The notes beneath the pieces are model-generated. The model saw only the letters and a program-made list of their open reading frames with translations, was not told the origin of the DNA and did no database searches. A stretch of 64,000 nt of DNA from Aquabacter sp040049275. Lineage in GTDB: Bacteria; Pseudomonadota; Alphaproteobacteria; Rhizobiales; Xanthobacteraceae. The DNA lies in NCBI RefSeq assembly GCF_040049275.1, contig NZ_JBDZDT010000005.1:1-64000 (forward strand), in the 5' to 3' direction. Position numbers and translations under genes: made by a program. Every line of letters begins with the position of its first letter. The stretch's first letter is position 1. Shown in pieces: positions 16,157 through 26,747 of this stretch.

Positions 16157-17962
16157 TCAAGATTTTTCGCGCACATACCGCCCCGGGGCATCCTCGATGG
16201 CATTGAACACACCGCCGCCGATCTGGCGGGCCGGGACCTCTTCCGGGTGCATGGCGCTGAACCAGGACATCCAGTCCGGCCACCAGGAGCCGGCATGCTC
16301 CTGCGCGCCCTTCAGCCAGTCCTCATAGGCGCCGCCCACCGGGCCGCCGGTCCAGTGCTGGTACTTCTTCTTGGCCGGCGGGTTCACCACGCCGGCAATG
16401 TGGCCCGAGCCCGCCAGCACGTAGCGCACCGGCCCGCCCAGCAATCCCGCGCCGATAAAGGCGGAATTGGCCGGGGCGATATGGTCCTCGCGGGTGGCGA
16501 GGTCATAGACCGGAATGGTCACCTTCTTCATGTCGATGCGCACGCCGCCGATCTCCGCCAGGCCCTTGGCGATGTTGTTCTCGAGATAGCAGTTGCGCAG
16601 ATAGTAGGAATGGTTCGCCGCCGGCATGCGGGTGGAATCGGCGTTCCAGAACAGCAGGTCGAAGGGGAAGGGCGCTTTGCCCTTCATGTAATTGTTCACC
16701 ACATAGGGCCAGATCAGATCATTGGAGCGCAGCATGTTGAAGGCGCTCGCCATCTTGCGGCCTTCGAGATACCCCAGCTCCTTCATCTTGCGTTCGAGGA
16801 CGGTGAGCTGCTCCTCGTCCACGAACACCTTCAGGTCGCCCGCATGGGTGAAGTCGATCTGGGTGGTGAGGAAGGTGGCGCTGGCCGCCCGTGTGTCGCC
16901 GGTGGCGGCCATATAGGCCAACGTCACCGCCAGCAGCGTGCCGCCGACGCAATAGCCGACCGTATGGGCCTGGGGCTCGCCGGTCACCTTCAGGACCGTG
17001 TCCAGCGCGGCCAGGATGCCGTCGCGCATGTAATCGTCGAACCCCTTGGCCGCGAGGCGGGCGTCCGGGTTCACCCAGGAGACCACGAACACGGTCAGCC
17101 CCTGGTCCACTAGCCATTTGATGTAGGATTTCTCGGGCGTCAGATCGAGGATGTAGAACTTGTTGATCCACGGCGGGATCAGCAGCACCGGCACCTTCTT
17201 CACGCTCGGCGTCGACGGCTCATACTGGATGAGCTGCATGAGCTCGGTCTCGAAGATCACCTTGCCGGGCGTCATGGCAAGGTTCCGCCCCAGCTCGAAG
17301 GCCGACATGTCGGTTTGGCGGATGCGCAGGTCGCCCTTACCCTCGATCAGGTCCTCCGTGAGGTTCTTCATGCCCCGCACGAGGTTCTCGCCGGAAGAGT
17401 TGAACGTCTCCCGCAGGAGCTCGGGATTGGTGAGGATGAAGTTGGAGGGCGAGATGGCGTTGGTGAGCTGGCGCACCAGGAATTCGGCCTTGTGCTTCAC
17501 GTGCGGGTCGAGCCCGTCCGCTTCCTTCACCATGGCCTCGGCCCAGATCGACGTGACGAGATAGGTCTGCTTCAGGGCGTCGAAGAAGGGGTTGGTGCTC
17601 CACTCCTCATCCTTGAAGCGGGCATCCTTGGGGTCCGGGGTGACTGTGGAAGCGGCCTCCTCGCCGGACATGCGCTTCAGCGCGGCGGTCCACACGCCGA
17701 GATAGCCGGACATGAGGCGCGATTGCGCCTCCACCGCGCGCTGCGGGTCGATCAGCCAGTAATTCGCCACATTGCCGATGGTCTTCACCGCATCGGCGAC
17801 ATCGTCCGCGAGGTCGTCCTTCTTTCCCTCTTCGCGCGGGCGGATATAGGCCGCGAGCGCCTTGCCGCCTTCCTCCACCAACTGGGCAAGGTTGTTGGCG
17901 AAGGCGTCCATGTCGAGCTTCGGAGGACGTGGGTCCGTCGTGACTTCCTTCTGCGCCGACAT
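16157..17962 (-). CDS. phaC: Class I poly(3-hydroxyalkanoate) synthase
   Basis: 601 residues from ATG 17962, preceded by GAGGG with 6-base spacing; ATGs at 17968 and 17989 fit less well. This is the granule-associated enzyme that polymerises (R)-3-hydroxyacyl-CoA. The lipase-like box is GYCVGG with Cys as nucleophile, catalytic Asp lies in DLATREDHIAP and catalytic His in LAGSGHIAGVVNPP. Length about 600 and the PWINKFYILDL segment fit class I (single-subunit, short-chain). No phaA, phaB, phaR or phasin gene is adjacent, as is common in Hyphomicrobiales. It runs in the same direction as the CoA transferase operon, but 143 bp separates them. Confidence 0.95.
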   Translation of the reverse strand: MSAQKEVTTDPRPPKLDMDAFANNLAQLVEEGGKALAAYIRPREEGKKDDLADDVADAVKTIGNVANYWLIDPQRAVEAQSRLMSGYLGVWTAALKRMSGEEAASTVTPDPKDARFKDEEWSTNPFFDALKQTYLVTSIWAEAMVKEADGLDPHVKHKAEFLVRQLTNAISPSNFILTNPELLRETFNSSGENLVRGMKNLTEDLIEGKGDLRIRQTDMSAFELGRNLAMTPGKVIFETELMQLIQYEPSTPSVKKVPVLLIPPWINKFYILDLTPEKSYIKWLVDQGLTVFVVSWVNPDARLAAKGFDDYMRDGILAALDTVLKVTGEPQAHTVGYCVGGTLLAVTLAYMAATGDTRAASATFLTTQIDFTHAGDLKVFVDEEQLTVLERKMKELGYLEGRKMASAFNMLRSNDLIWPYVVNNYMKGKAPFPFDLLFWNADSTRMPAANHSYYLRNCYLENNIAKGLAEIGGVRIDMKKVTIPVYDLATREDHIAPANSAFIGAGLLGGPVRYVLAGSGHIAGVVNPPAKKKYQHWTGGPVGGAYEDWLKGAQEHAGSWWPDWMSWFSAMHPEEVPARQIGGGVFNAIEDAPGRYVREKS

Positions 17963-18107
17963 TTGCATCCCTCGGCAGGCGCCGCCCATATGACGAACGC
18001 TGGCCCCTGTATCGCGTTTCCTGCTTCGGGCATATTAACGGGGCTGATGGCAGCGGGCGAGGGGCGTCTCCCGCGGCAAAGCGTAAAACGCGACGGATGG
18101 AGCGGCG

Positions 18108-18416
18108 ATGGTACGGGTTCCAAACGGCATGGGCGGAGGCGGTGTGGCGCGGGTGCGCCTTGCTTTGCTGCTCGCTGCCGCCCTTGCGCTGTCCGGCTGT
18201 GCGGGCGAAGGCGTCTTCTCCATGTTCGGGCCGAAGGAGCCGGAGGTGCCACAGGTCCCGGCCGGGCAGTTTCCGTCCGTCGGCGCCCCCGTGCCCCAGG
18301 TGGAGCGGCCGCCGGTGCTCGACGCCCAGGGGCAGGCCAAGATGGAGAGCGAACTCGAGGCTCTCGGCAAGCAGACCCAGCAAAAAGGTGAGGACGCCGC
18401 CAAGGACGTGCCCTGA
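18108..18416 (+). CDS. Small lipoprotein
   Basis: 102 residues from ATG 18108, with GGAG 5 bases upstream. A positively charged N-terminus and hydrophobic core end in a lipobox LALSGC, so the mature protein would start at Cys 31 and be membrane-anchored. The rest is Pro/Val-rich (EPEVPQVPAGQFP) and then a Gln/Lys/Glu helix. I do not recognise a named family. It is divergent from phaC and followed after 79 bp by the glycosyltransferase gene. Confidence 0.7.
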   Translation: MVRVPNGMGGGGVARVRLALLLAAALALSGCAGEGVFSMFGPKEPEVPQVPAGQFPSVGAPVPQVERPPVLDAQGQAKMESELEALGKQTQQKGEDAAKDVP

Positions 18417-18495
18417 AGTCAGCTCATTCCCTTGACGCAACGTGTTCCGGAAGGCCATGTGGTAATCTGGAACAGAGCGGCGCGGGGACAGGGCG

Positions 18496-19515
18496 TTGGT
18501 TCGAGAGCACGGGACGTCCCTTCAAGAGGGTCCCATCCTGATTGCAGGATTCGGCGGCATCGGCGATCACATCCGTTGCTTTGCGCTCGCACGTCATATC
18601 GCGATGCGCCACCCCGGTGCCCCCATCGACTTTCTGTGCCGCAGTCCTGTGGATCGGCTGGTGCGCTTCGTGCCCGAACTGCGCACCGCTTTCGTCGACG
18701 ACACGCCCCACGGCAAGCTGGGCATCTCGCACAAGCTGCGCCTCGCCGCGCGCCTGCGGCGGGAGGGCTATCGCCGCGTCTATGTGGTGAGCCGCACGCT
18801 CAAGGCCGCCATCGTTCCGTTCCTCGCCGGTATCCCCGAGCGGGTCGGCTGGTTCGGCGAGGGACGCGCCGTCCTCATCAATGAGGTGCGCTCGGGCGAG
18901 GAGGCCATCTACGGCGAAACCGAGAAGGTTTGCGCCCTCGCCTTCAAGAATGGTCTCAGCGGCTGCGGCGCGCTCATGCCGCCGCGCATGCAGGTGGAGC
19001 CGGCGGCGCTTGCGGCATGGCAACAAACATATGGCGGCGCGCTCGCCGCACCGGTGCTGGCCATGGCGCCGGGCGCCTACAACAACAAGCGGCTGTGGCC
19101 CGTGGACAGCTTCGCCGAGACGGCGCGCCTCTTCGCCAAGCGGGGATGGGAGATATGGGTCCTCGGTGGCCCCCAGGAGCATGAGGCGGCCCGCCGCATC
19201 GCGAACGGCGCGCCGATCCGGGACTTCACGGACACCCCCCTGGAAGATGTCCCCTACCAGCTCGCCAGCGCGACGCTGTTCCTCGGCAATGATTCCGGCA
19301 TGCTGCACATTGCCGGCGCCATCGGGACGCCCAGCGTCGGCCTGTTCGGCCCCACCGTGCTGGAAGTGACCGGGCCGCGCAATCCCGGCGTCGTGGAAGT
19401 GCGCCCGCCCAAGGGCAGCATCGATCTTTGCGCCATTCCGGTGGCGCGGGTGGAGAAGGTGCTGCTGGAGCGCTTCGCGCGGCTGGAAAACCGGACCGTC
19501 GCCTGCGCGTCCTGA
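18496..19515 (+). CDS. GT9-family glycosyltransferase (heptosyltransferase-like)
   Basis: About 339 residues, apparently from TTG 18496; no ATG or GTG lies closer to the conserved start. The N-terminal GPILIAGFGGIGDHIRCFALARHI and the C-terminal LFLGNDSGMLHIAGAIGTPSVGLFG are the two diagnostic GT9 segments. GT9 enzymes transfer heptose or related sugars to lipopolysaccharide core on the cytoplasmic face of the inner membrane. The acceptor is not predictable, and no other LPS genes are adjacent. The TTG start makes the exact N-terminus uncertain. Confidence 0.83.
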   Translation: MVREHGTSLQEGPILIAGFGGIGDHIRCFALARHIAMRHPGAPIDFLCRSPVDRLVRFVPELRTAFVDDTPHGKLGISHKLRLAARLRREGYRRVYVVSRTLKAAIVPFLAGIPERVGWFGEGRAVLINEVRSGEEAIYGETEKVCALAFKNGLSGCGALMPPRMQVEPAALAAWQQTYGGALAAPVLAMAPGAYNNKRLWPVDSFAETARLFAKRGWEIWVLGGPQEHEAARRIANGAPIRDFTDTPLEDVPYQLASATLFLGNDSGMLHIAGAIGTPSVGLFGPTVLEVTGPRNPGVVEVRPPKGSIDLCAIPVARVEKVLLERFARLENRTVACAS

Positions 19516-19591
19516 CAAGCGGGCGGCCTCAGGCGGGGTGCGCCGACATGTCGATTGTCGTGCTGCCGCTTAAGGTGCATCTATCGCCGCC

Positions 19592-19987
19592 ATGCACCGC
19601 CTCCTCCTCTCCGTATCGCTTGCGGTTCTTTTTGCAGCCCCCGCGCTGGCCGAGCCGGACATCGCGAAGGGCGAGCAGTCCTTCCGCAAATGCATGCCGT
19701 GCCATGCGGTCGGCCCCGGCGCCAAGCCGAAGGTGGGGCCGCCGCTCAATGGCATTGTCGGCGCCAAATGGGCGCAGTTTCCCGATTTCACCTATTCCGA
19801 GGACCTCAAAGCCGGGGGCGCGGCGGGCAAGGTCTGGGACGCGGCGACGCTCGACGCCTATCTTCTCAATCCCAAGGCGGTGGCGCCGGCCGGCCGGATG
19901 GCCTTCTTCGGCATCAAGCCGGAGGCGGAGCGGGCCGACCTCATCGCCTATCTCAAGCAATTCGCCCCCTCGGGAGAAAAGCAATGA
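19592..19987 (+). CDS. Class I cytochrome c (c2-like), periplasmic
   Basis: 131 residues with a signal peptide (LLLSVSLAVLFAAPALA) and one heme-c site, CMPCH, close to the mature N-terminus. The distal Met ligand is likely in AGRMAFFGI near residue 110, followed by the C-terminal helix ADLIAYLKQF. This is the layout of small monoheme c-type cytochromes that shuttle electrons in the periplasm. The stop overlaps the rsmE start as ATGA, so the two are co-translated, which is not an obvious functional pairing. Confidence 0.9.
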   Translation: MHRLLLSVSLAVLFAAPALAEPDIAKGEQSFRKCMPCHAVGPGAKPKVGPPLNGIVGAKWAQFPDFTYSEDLKAGGAAGKVWDAATLDAYLLNPKAVAPAGRMAFFGIKPEAERADLIAYLKQFAPSGEKQ

Positions 19988-20727
19988 GCGACGCCCCCTC
20001 CCGCGCCCAGCGCCTGTTCGTGGCGCAAGACCTCAGCGAGGGCGCGCAGGTCACGCTCCCCCCTGAACAGGCGCACTATCTCTCCAACGTCATCCGCCTG
20101 CCCATCGGCGGCGCGGTGCTGCTCTTCAACGGCCGTGATGGGGAGTGGCTGGCCCATCGCGCGGAGGGGATGAAGCGCGAGGTGCGGGTGATGCTGGAAC
20201 GCCGCCTGCGGGACCAGACGCCGCCGGGCGCCATCGACTACGCTTTCGCGCCGCTGAAGCATGCGCGGCTCGATTACATGGTGCAGAAGGCGGTGGAGAT
20301 GGGGGTGGGGCGGCTTTCTCCTGTCATCACCCGCTTTACCCAGGTGAACCGCGTGAATCTCGACCGCATGCAGGCCAATGCGGTCGAGGCGTCCGAGCAA
20401 TGCGGCATCCTCTCTTTGCCGGCGCTGGACGAGCCTCGCCCGCTGGATCGCTGGGTGGCGGACCTGTCGGCAGAGCGGCTCCTGGTGTTCTGTGACGAGG
20501 ATGCCCCTGTGGCAGACCCCGTGGCCACCTTGCGCGATGCCCCGGAAGGGCCGGTGAGCCTGCTCATCGGGCCCGAGGGTGGGTTCTCCGCCGAGGAACG
20601 CGCCATGCTCCGGGCCCACGGCCGCACCGTAGTGCTTTCGCTCGGGCCACGCATCCTGCGGGCCGATACGGCAGCCGTGGCGGCGCTCGCTCTGGTGCAG
20701 GCCGTGCGCGGTGATTCCCGCGCGTGA
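19984..20727 (+). CDS. rsmE: 16S rRNA (uracil(1498)-N(3))-methyltransferase RsmE
   Basis: 247 residues from ATG 19984, which overlaps the cytochrome stop by ATGA. N-terminal PUA-like domain (RLFVAQDL to GDGEW region), then the SPOUT methyltransferase fold with LLIGPEGGFSAEE and the terminal SLGPRILRADTAAVAAL, the knotted SAM-binding signature of RsmE. It methylates U1498 in the 30S subunit. Both the fold motifs and the length are as expected. Confidence 0.95.
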   Translation: MSDAPSRAQRLFVAQDLSEGAQVTLPPEQAHYLSNVIRLPIGGAVLLFNGRDGEWLAHRAEGMKREVRVMLERRLRDQTPPGAIDYAFAPLKHARLDYMVQKAVEMGVGRLSPVITRFTQVNRVNLDRMQANAVEASEQCGILSLPALDEPRPLDRWVADLSAERLLVFCDEDAPVADPVATLRDAPEGPVSLLIGPEGGFSAEERAMLRAHGRTVVLSLGPRILRADTAAVAALALVQAVRGDSRA

Positions 20728-21007
20728 TGGCGTAGCGGCACTCTGGTGCCAGAAATGGCGCAGAACGTCTTAGATGAATAAAAGTTCCATTCTAGGAATC
20801 AAAAATATTCCACATTCATCTTCATTTCGCAGAGATCGGAATTAGTACGAAGGCCCCTAGATTTATTGCGGCGCACCACTGTTTAGCATTGTCCTATTCA
20901 ATTTGATTCGCCCCATTTCTGGCTCATTTTCCTTCACCCTCGGCGAAACTGAAACCGAAGCGCCGCGTTTAAGCGTCGCCTCGGTGGCACAGGTGGAGGG
21001 AAGTCCC

Positions 21008-22129
21008 ATGTCCCAGAATTACCGTTTCGGCATCGAGGAGGAGTTCTTCGTCGTCGATGCCGGATCGAAGGCGGTGCAGCGGCGCATGCCCACCGGCTTC
21101 TTCGACCACCTCAAGGAAACACTCGGCCAGGCGGTGACCGTCGAGCTGCTTCAGTCGCAGCTCGAGATTGCCACCGACCCTTCGACCCAGGCCGGCAGCG
21201 CTTTGCAGGAGCTGCGCGATCTGCGCGGCAGCGCCGCCCGCGTCGCGGCCGAGCACGGCCTTGCCTTCATCGCCGCCGGCACGCACCCCACCGCCACCTG
21301 GGACGGGGTGCGCCACACCCAGGCGAACCGCTATGACGGGCTGATGCACGATCTGCAGATGCTGGGCGAGCGCAACATGGTTTGCGGCCTGCACGTGCAC
21401 GTGGAACTGCCCGATCCGGACCAGCGCGTGAACGTGATGCGGCGCATCCTGCCCTTCATCCCGCATTTCATCGCGCTCGCCACCTCCTCACCCTTCTGGG
21501 GCTCGAAGCAGACCGGGCTCATGGGCTACCGGCTCGCCGCCTATGACGAGCTGCCGCGCACCGGCTTGCCCGAGCTGTTCGAGGACAATGCGGCGTATGA
21601 GGCCTATGTGGACGCGCTGGTCTCGGCGCGCGCCATCTCGGATTCCAGCTATGTCTGGTGGGCCATCCGCCCCTCAGCCAAGCACCCGACGCTGGAACTC
21701 CGGGCGCCGGACAGCTGCACCCGCGTGGAAGACACGGTAGCCATCGCCGCGCTCTACCGCGCGCTGGTGCGTTATCTCGTGCGCAATCCCGAGCACAACG
21801 CCCATATCGGCACGGTGGACCGCGCGATCGCCAACGAGAACAAGTGGCGCGCGCAGCGCTACGGCATCCACGGTTCGTTCGTGAACCTTGCCGACAAGCG
21901 CGCCGTGCCCGTGCCGGATGCGGTGGAGGAGCTCATCTCCATGGTGGCGGACGATGCGGACGCCCTGGGCTCACTGGATGCGATTATGCACCTGCGCACT
22001 ATCGCCTCAGCCGGCACCAGCGCGGACGTGCAACTCGCGGTGTTCCAGGAGGCCCAGCACCGCACCGGCAACCGGGGCGAGGCGCTGAATGCGGTGAAGA
22101 CCTGGCTAGCGCAAGCGACGCTTCAGTGA
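21008..22129 (+). CDS. YbdK-type carboxylate-amine ligase (GCS2 family)
   Basis: 373 residues from ATG 21008, with GGAGGGAAG upstream; the longer frame to 20903 lacks a ribosome site. The opening FGIEEEFFVVD is the metal/ATP-binding EEEF motif of the glutamate-cysteine ligase 2 family, and LHVHVELPDPDQRVNVMRR and STSSPFWG-like ATSSPFWGSKQTGLMGYR follow. YbdK-type proteins have weak glutamate-cysteine ligase activity in vitro, and their physiological substrate is unclear. The gene stands alone, downstream of a 280-bp AT-rich intergenic region that probably holds its promoter. Confidence 0.9.
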   Translation: MSQNYRFGIEEEFFVVDAGSKAVQRRMPTGFFDHLKETLGQAVTVELLQSQLEIATDPSTQAGSALQELRDLRGSAARVAAEHGLAFIAAGTHPTATWDGVRHTQANRYDGLMHDLQMLGERNMVCGLHVHVELPDPDQRVNVMRRILPFIPHFIALATSSPFWGSKQTGLMGYRLAAYDELPRTGLPELFEDNAAYEAYVDALVSARAISDSSYVWWAIRPSAKHPTLELRAPDSCTRVEDTVAIAALYRALVRYLVRNPEHNAHIGTVDRAIANENKWRAQRYGIHGSFVNLADKRAVPVPDAVEELISMVADDADALGSLDAIMHLRTIASAGTSADVQLAVFQEAQHRTGNRGEALNAVKTWLAQATLQ

Positions 22130-22150
22130 GGGGCTTTCCCTCGTGGCACA

Positions 22151-22355
22151 TTGTCCTGGCCGACTGAAACGAAGCGCAGCGCAGTGGAAGGAGAGCCGGG
22201 ACCCAGCGGAAGAGTCCGCCAAAGGCGCTTCAGTAAGCCTTCGCTGCCGCGCAGCGGAGGCGTGAAAGCGCTGGTCGCGGGTTGGCGGCTTCGCCGGAGT
22301 CCTGCGCTGGATCCCGGATCTGCACTCCGGCTGCGCCGTCGCTTGTCCGGGACAA
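22151..22355. repeat. 205-bp dispersed repeat, copy 1
   Basis: A 205-bp intergenic element beginning TTGTCCTGGCCGAC and ending TTGTCCGGGACAA, so the ends are near-perfect inverted repeats. It matches the 205-bp element at 26748-26952 in the same orientation, without gaps, at about 87% by hand count. Inside are outward-pairing arms GCCGGGACCCAGCG and CGCTGGATCCCGG and a GCTGCCGCGCAGC hairpin. It codes for no recognisable protein. Confidence 0.8.
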
Positions 22356-22370
22356 CAAAAATACTGCGGC

Positions 22371-22694
22371 TCAGTTCAGCAGGTCGCGGCGCACCTGCCA
22401 GCCGCCTTCGCCGTCCTCGGAGAGGGCCTCGGCCACCTTGGGGTGGCGCACCGGCTCGTCGGACGTGTCGCGCTCCAGGTTCTGCTCGGAGACATAGGCC
22501 ACGTATTCGCTCTCCGAATTCTCGGCGAGCAGATGATAGAAGGGCTGGTCCTTGTGGGGCCGGATTTCCTCGGGGATGGCGAGCCACCACTCCTCGGTAT
22601 TGTCGAACACCGGGTCCACGTCGAACACCACGCCCCGGAACGGGAAGTGCTTGTGGCGAACCACATCACCGATCCTGAACTTGGCAAGGCGCAT
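22371..22694 (-). CDS. hspQ: Heat shock protein HspQ
   Basis: 107 residues from ATG 22694, with AGGA 6 bases upstream. The core KFRIGDVVRHKHFPFRGVV, DVDPVFDNTEEWW, and PFYHLLAENSESEYVAYVSEQNL is that of HspQ (YccV-like), a small hemimethylated-DNA-binding and protease-adaptor protein. HspQ in enterobacteria enhances Lon-mediated degradation. An alternative ATG at 22817 has a strong GGGGGAAGGA site and would add about 41 residues (MPQNEKPRDV...), so both starts remain possible. It is followed by an isolated 205-bp repeat. Confidence 0.88.
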   Translation of the reverse strand: MRLAKFRIGDVVRHKHFPFRGVVFDVDPVFDNTEEWWLAIPEEIRPHKDQPFYHLLAENSESEYVAYVSEQNLERDTSDEPVRHPKVAEALSEDGEGGWQVRRDLLN

Positions 22695-22869
22695 CGTCAT
22701 TCCTGCATCAGCCCAGGGCTGAGGCTCCGGGGAGGGGCGCGTGTCGCGCGTCCACTTCCGGTTGTCAATACGGGCGACTGGGGCCGACACATCCCTGGGC
22801 TTCTCGTTCTGCGGCATGTGTCCTTCCCCCGTTTCCCATTTCATGCGCCCGCCCTTGGGTGAGCACAAC

Positions 22870-23910
22870 TTACAATCCGTACACCTTCGCGAGATCGGCA
22901 TCCTTGGCCGCGACGATGCGGGCGAGGTCCACGATCACCTTGGCCTGCTTCCAGGTGGCGTCATCCTGCATCTTGCCGTCGATCATCACCGCGCCGGCGC
23001 CATCAGGCATGGCTTCCAGGATCTTGAGGGCGAAGGCGACCTCACCGGGGTCCGGGCTGAAGACGCGCTTGGCGATCTCGATCTGGGTCGGGTGCAGCGA
23101 CCATGCGCCCACGCACCCCTGGAGGAAGGCGTTGCGGAACTGGCTCTCGCAGGCGGCAAGGTCCGCGAAATCGCCGAACGGGCCGTAGAAGGGCTTAATG
23201 CCGTTGGCGGCGCAGGCATCCACCATTTTGCCGACGGTATAGTGCCAGAGGTCTTGCTGATAGCCGGCGCGGGGCGCATCGCCCTCCGCATCCGCCAGCA
23301 CCTTGTAGTCGGGATGGCCGCCGCCGACGCGGGTGGTCTTCATGGCGCGCGAGGCGGCGAGGTCCGCAGGCCCGAGGCTCATGCCGTGCATGCGCGGGGA
23401 GGCGGCGGCGATCTCCTCCACATTCTTCACGCCCTCGGCGGTCTCAAGGATGGCGTGGATGAGGATGGGCTTGGAAATACCGTGCCGGGCTTCGAGTTGC
23501 GCCAGGAGCTGGTCGAGATAAGCGATATCCCAGGGGCCATCCACCTTGGGCAGCATGATCACGTCGAGCTTGTTGCCGATGGCGCCGACGATCTCGATCA
23601 CGTCGTCCAGCGCCCAGGGGCTGTTGAGCGCGTTGATGCGGGTCCACAGGCCCGTGCTGCCGAAATCGACGCTCTTGCCCAGCTCGATGAAGCCCGCCCG
23701 CGCGGCTTCCTTGGCGTCGATGGGGATGGCATCCTCGAGGTTGCCGAGCACCACGTCCACCTGCTTGGCAAGGTCCGGCACCTTGGCGCGGAGCTTCTCC
23801 AGATGGGGCGGCACGAAATGGATCATCCGCTCCAGGCGGACCGGCAGCTCGCGATAGGGAGCCGGCGCACCAATGGCGAGCGGCTTGAAAAAATTGCGCG
23901 GCAGTTTCAT
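22870..23910 (-). CDS. HpcH/HpaI aldolase/citrate lyase family protein (malyl-CoA lyase-like)
   Basis: 346 residues from ATG 23910 (MKLPRNFFKPL). Conserved features include GNLEDAIPIDAKEAAR (the acidic metal-binding and CoA-binding region), WTRINALNSPW, IMLPKVDG, ETAEGVKNVEEIAA and MSLGPADLAASRAM. These match the CitE/malyl-CoA lyase branch, which cleaves malyl-CoA or beta-methylmalyl-CoA to glyoxylate and an acyl-CoA with Mg2+. Family members also include citramalyl-CoA lyases, so substrate is open. It is longer than Mcl1 homologues at the N-terminus. Divergent from the Tat-exported ChaC-like gene. Confidence 0.82.
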   Translation of the reverse strand: MKLPRNFFKPLAIGAPAPYRELPVRLERMIHFVPPHLEKLRAKVPDLAKQVDVVLGNLEDAIPIDAKEAARAGFIELGKSVDFGSTGLWTRINALNSPWALDDVIEIVGAIGNKLDVIMLPKVDGPWDIAYLDQLLAQLEARHGISKPILIHAILETAEGVKNVEEIAAASPRMHGMSLGPADLAASRAMKTTRVGGGHPDYKVLADAEGDAPRAGYQQDLWHYTVGKMVDACAANGIKPFYGPFGDFADLAACESQFRNAFLQGCVGAWSLHPTQIEIAKRVFSPDPGEVAFALKILEAMPDGAGAVMIDGKMQDDATWKQAKVIVDLARIVAAKDADLAKVYGL

Positions 23911-24045
23911 CTGGTTTTCCCCACGACCTTGCGAGCATGAGGCAGGAGAAAGGGTGCGGCAAGCTTGAAGTTGCAATGCAGCATCCATAGTTGTGGGGTG
24001 CTTGCGCGCGCCTTCGATGGCCGAGAAAACACCAAAGAGGCTGAG

Positions 24046-24840
24046 ATGGCGCTGTCAAGACGCGGTTTCCTGAAGGGCCTCTCCCTCGCGGCAGTGTCGG
24101 CGACGCCGGCTTTTGCGCAGCGCAGCTTCTGGGGCCAGCCGCTGCCCGACGAGCCAGTAGATTTCATTTTCGGCTATGGCAGCCTCATCAACACGCCCTC
24201 GCGGGAGGGCACGGGGCGGCCCGGCATCCCCACATTGCCGGCGCGCCTGTCTCCCGATTTCGGGCATGTCCGCTCCTGGTGTGCGCGCTCGCGCAGCGGC
24301 TTCACGGCGCTGGGCCTGCGCCCGCGTGCGGCGGGCGAGGAGGGCGGGAGCATCAACGGCGTCGTATTCCCCGTGGATGCCGGCCTGCTGCCGCGCTTCG
24401 ACCGGCGCGAGGGCAACTATAACCGCGTGCCGGTGTCGGCAGAGCACATCGAGACCGTGTCCTGGCAGCGGCTTCCGGAGCGCGGGACCATCTGGGTCTA
24501 TGTGCCCAAAAGCCTGTCCGATCCCTCCGCCACGCCTCTCCTTCCGGATGCGGAGCACCCCATCGTCCAGTCCTATGTGGATCTGGTGCTCCAGGGCGCG
24601 CTGGAATATGGCGGCACCTTCGCCAGCGAGTTGATCGCGACCACGGCCGACTGGGGCCGCTACTGGCTCAACGACCGGGAATATGCCCGCCGTCCCTGGA
24701 TGGCCATCAAGGAAGCCGGGCGGATCGACGAGCTTCTCGCCATCACGCCGCCGGCCGCAGCGTCGTTCCCCAACCGGCTTTATTCCGAGGCCTATTCCGC
24801 CCGCCACATGCGCCCCGTGCTGGAAGGGGCGCCGCGCTGA
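24046..24840 (+). CDS. Tat-exported gamma-glutamylcyclotransferase (ChaC-like)
   Basis: 264 residues from ATG 24046, with AGAGG upstream. The N-terminus MALSRRGFLKGLSLAAVSA is a textbook twin-arginine signal (SRRGFLK), with a likely cleavage after PAFAQ. The mature part begins with FIFGYGSLIN, the GGCT-fold signature, and contains FDRREGNYNRVPV, with the conserved Glu of ChaC-type enzymes. ChaC releases 5-oxoproline from glutathione in the cytoplasm; here the signal predicts periplasmic action, an unusual location. It is divergent from the malyl-CoA-lyase-like gene. Confidence 0.83.
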   Translation: MALSRRGFLKGLSLAAVSATPAFAQRSFWGQPLPDEPVDFIFGYGSLINTPSREGTGRPGIPTLPARLSPDFGHVRSWCARSRSGFTALGLRPRAAGEEGGSINGVVFPVDAGLLPRFDRREGNYNRVPVSAEHIETVSWQRLPERGTIWVYVPKSLSDPSATPLLPDAEHPIVQSYVDLVLQGALEYGGTFASELIATTADWGRYWLNDREYARRPWMAIKEAGRIDELLAITPPAAASFPNRLYSEAYSARHMRPVLEGAPR

Positions 24841-24884
24841 GCCGCCCGCGTTTGCCCGCCGGCCCCATGGCGCTATAAGGCGCC

Positions 24885-26723
<1,839 letters not shown>

Positions 26724-26747
26724 GGGCACAAAGGGTCCCCGCGCACC

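Noticed and set aside
18432..18468. TTGACG...TAATCT promoter before the GT9 gene
   Set aside because: The spacer is 25 bp, far from the usual 16-18.
22123..22678. Open frames through the 205-bp repeat
   Set aside because: Basic, Arg/Pro-rich translations in several frames come from the repeat and hspQ antisense; no ribosome site.
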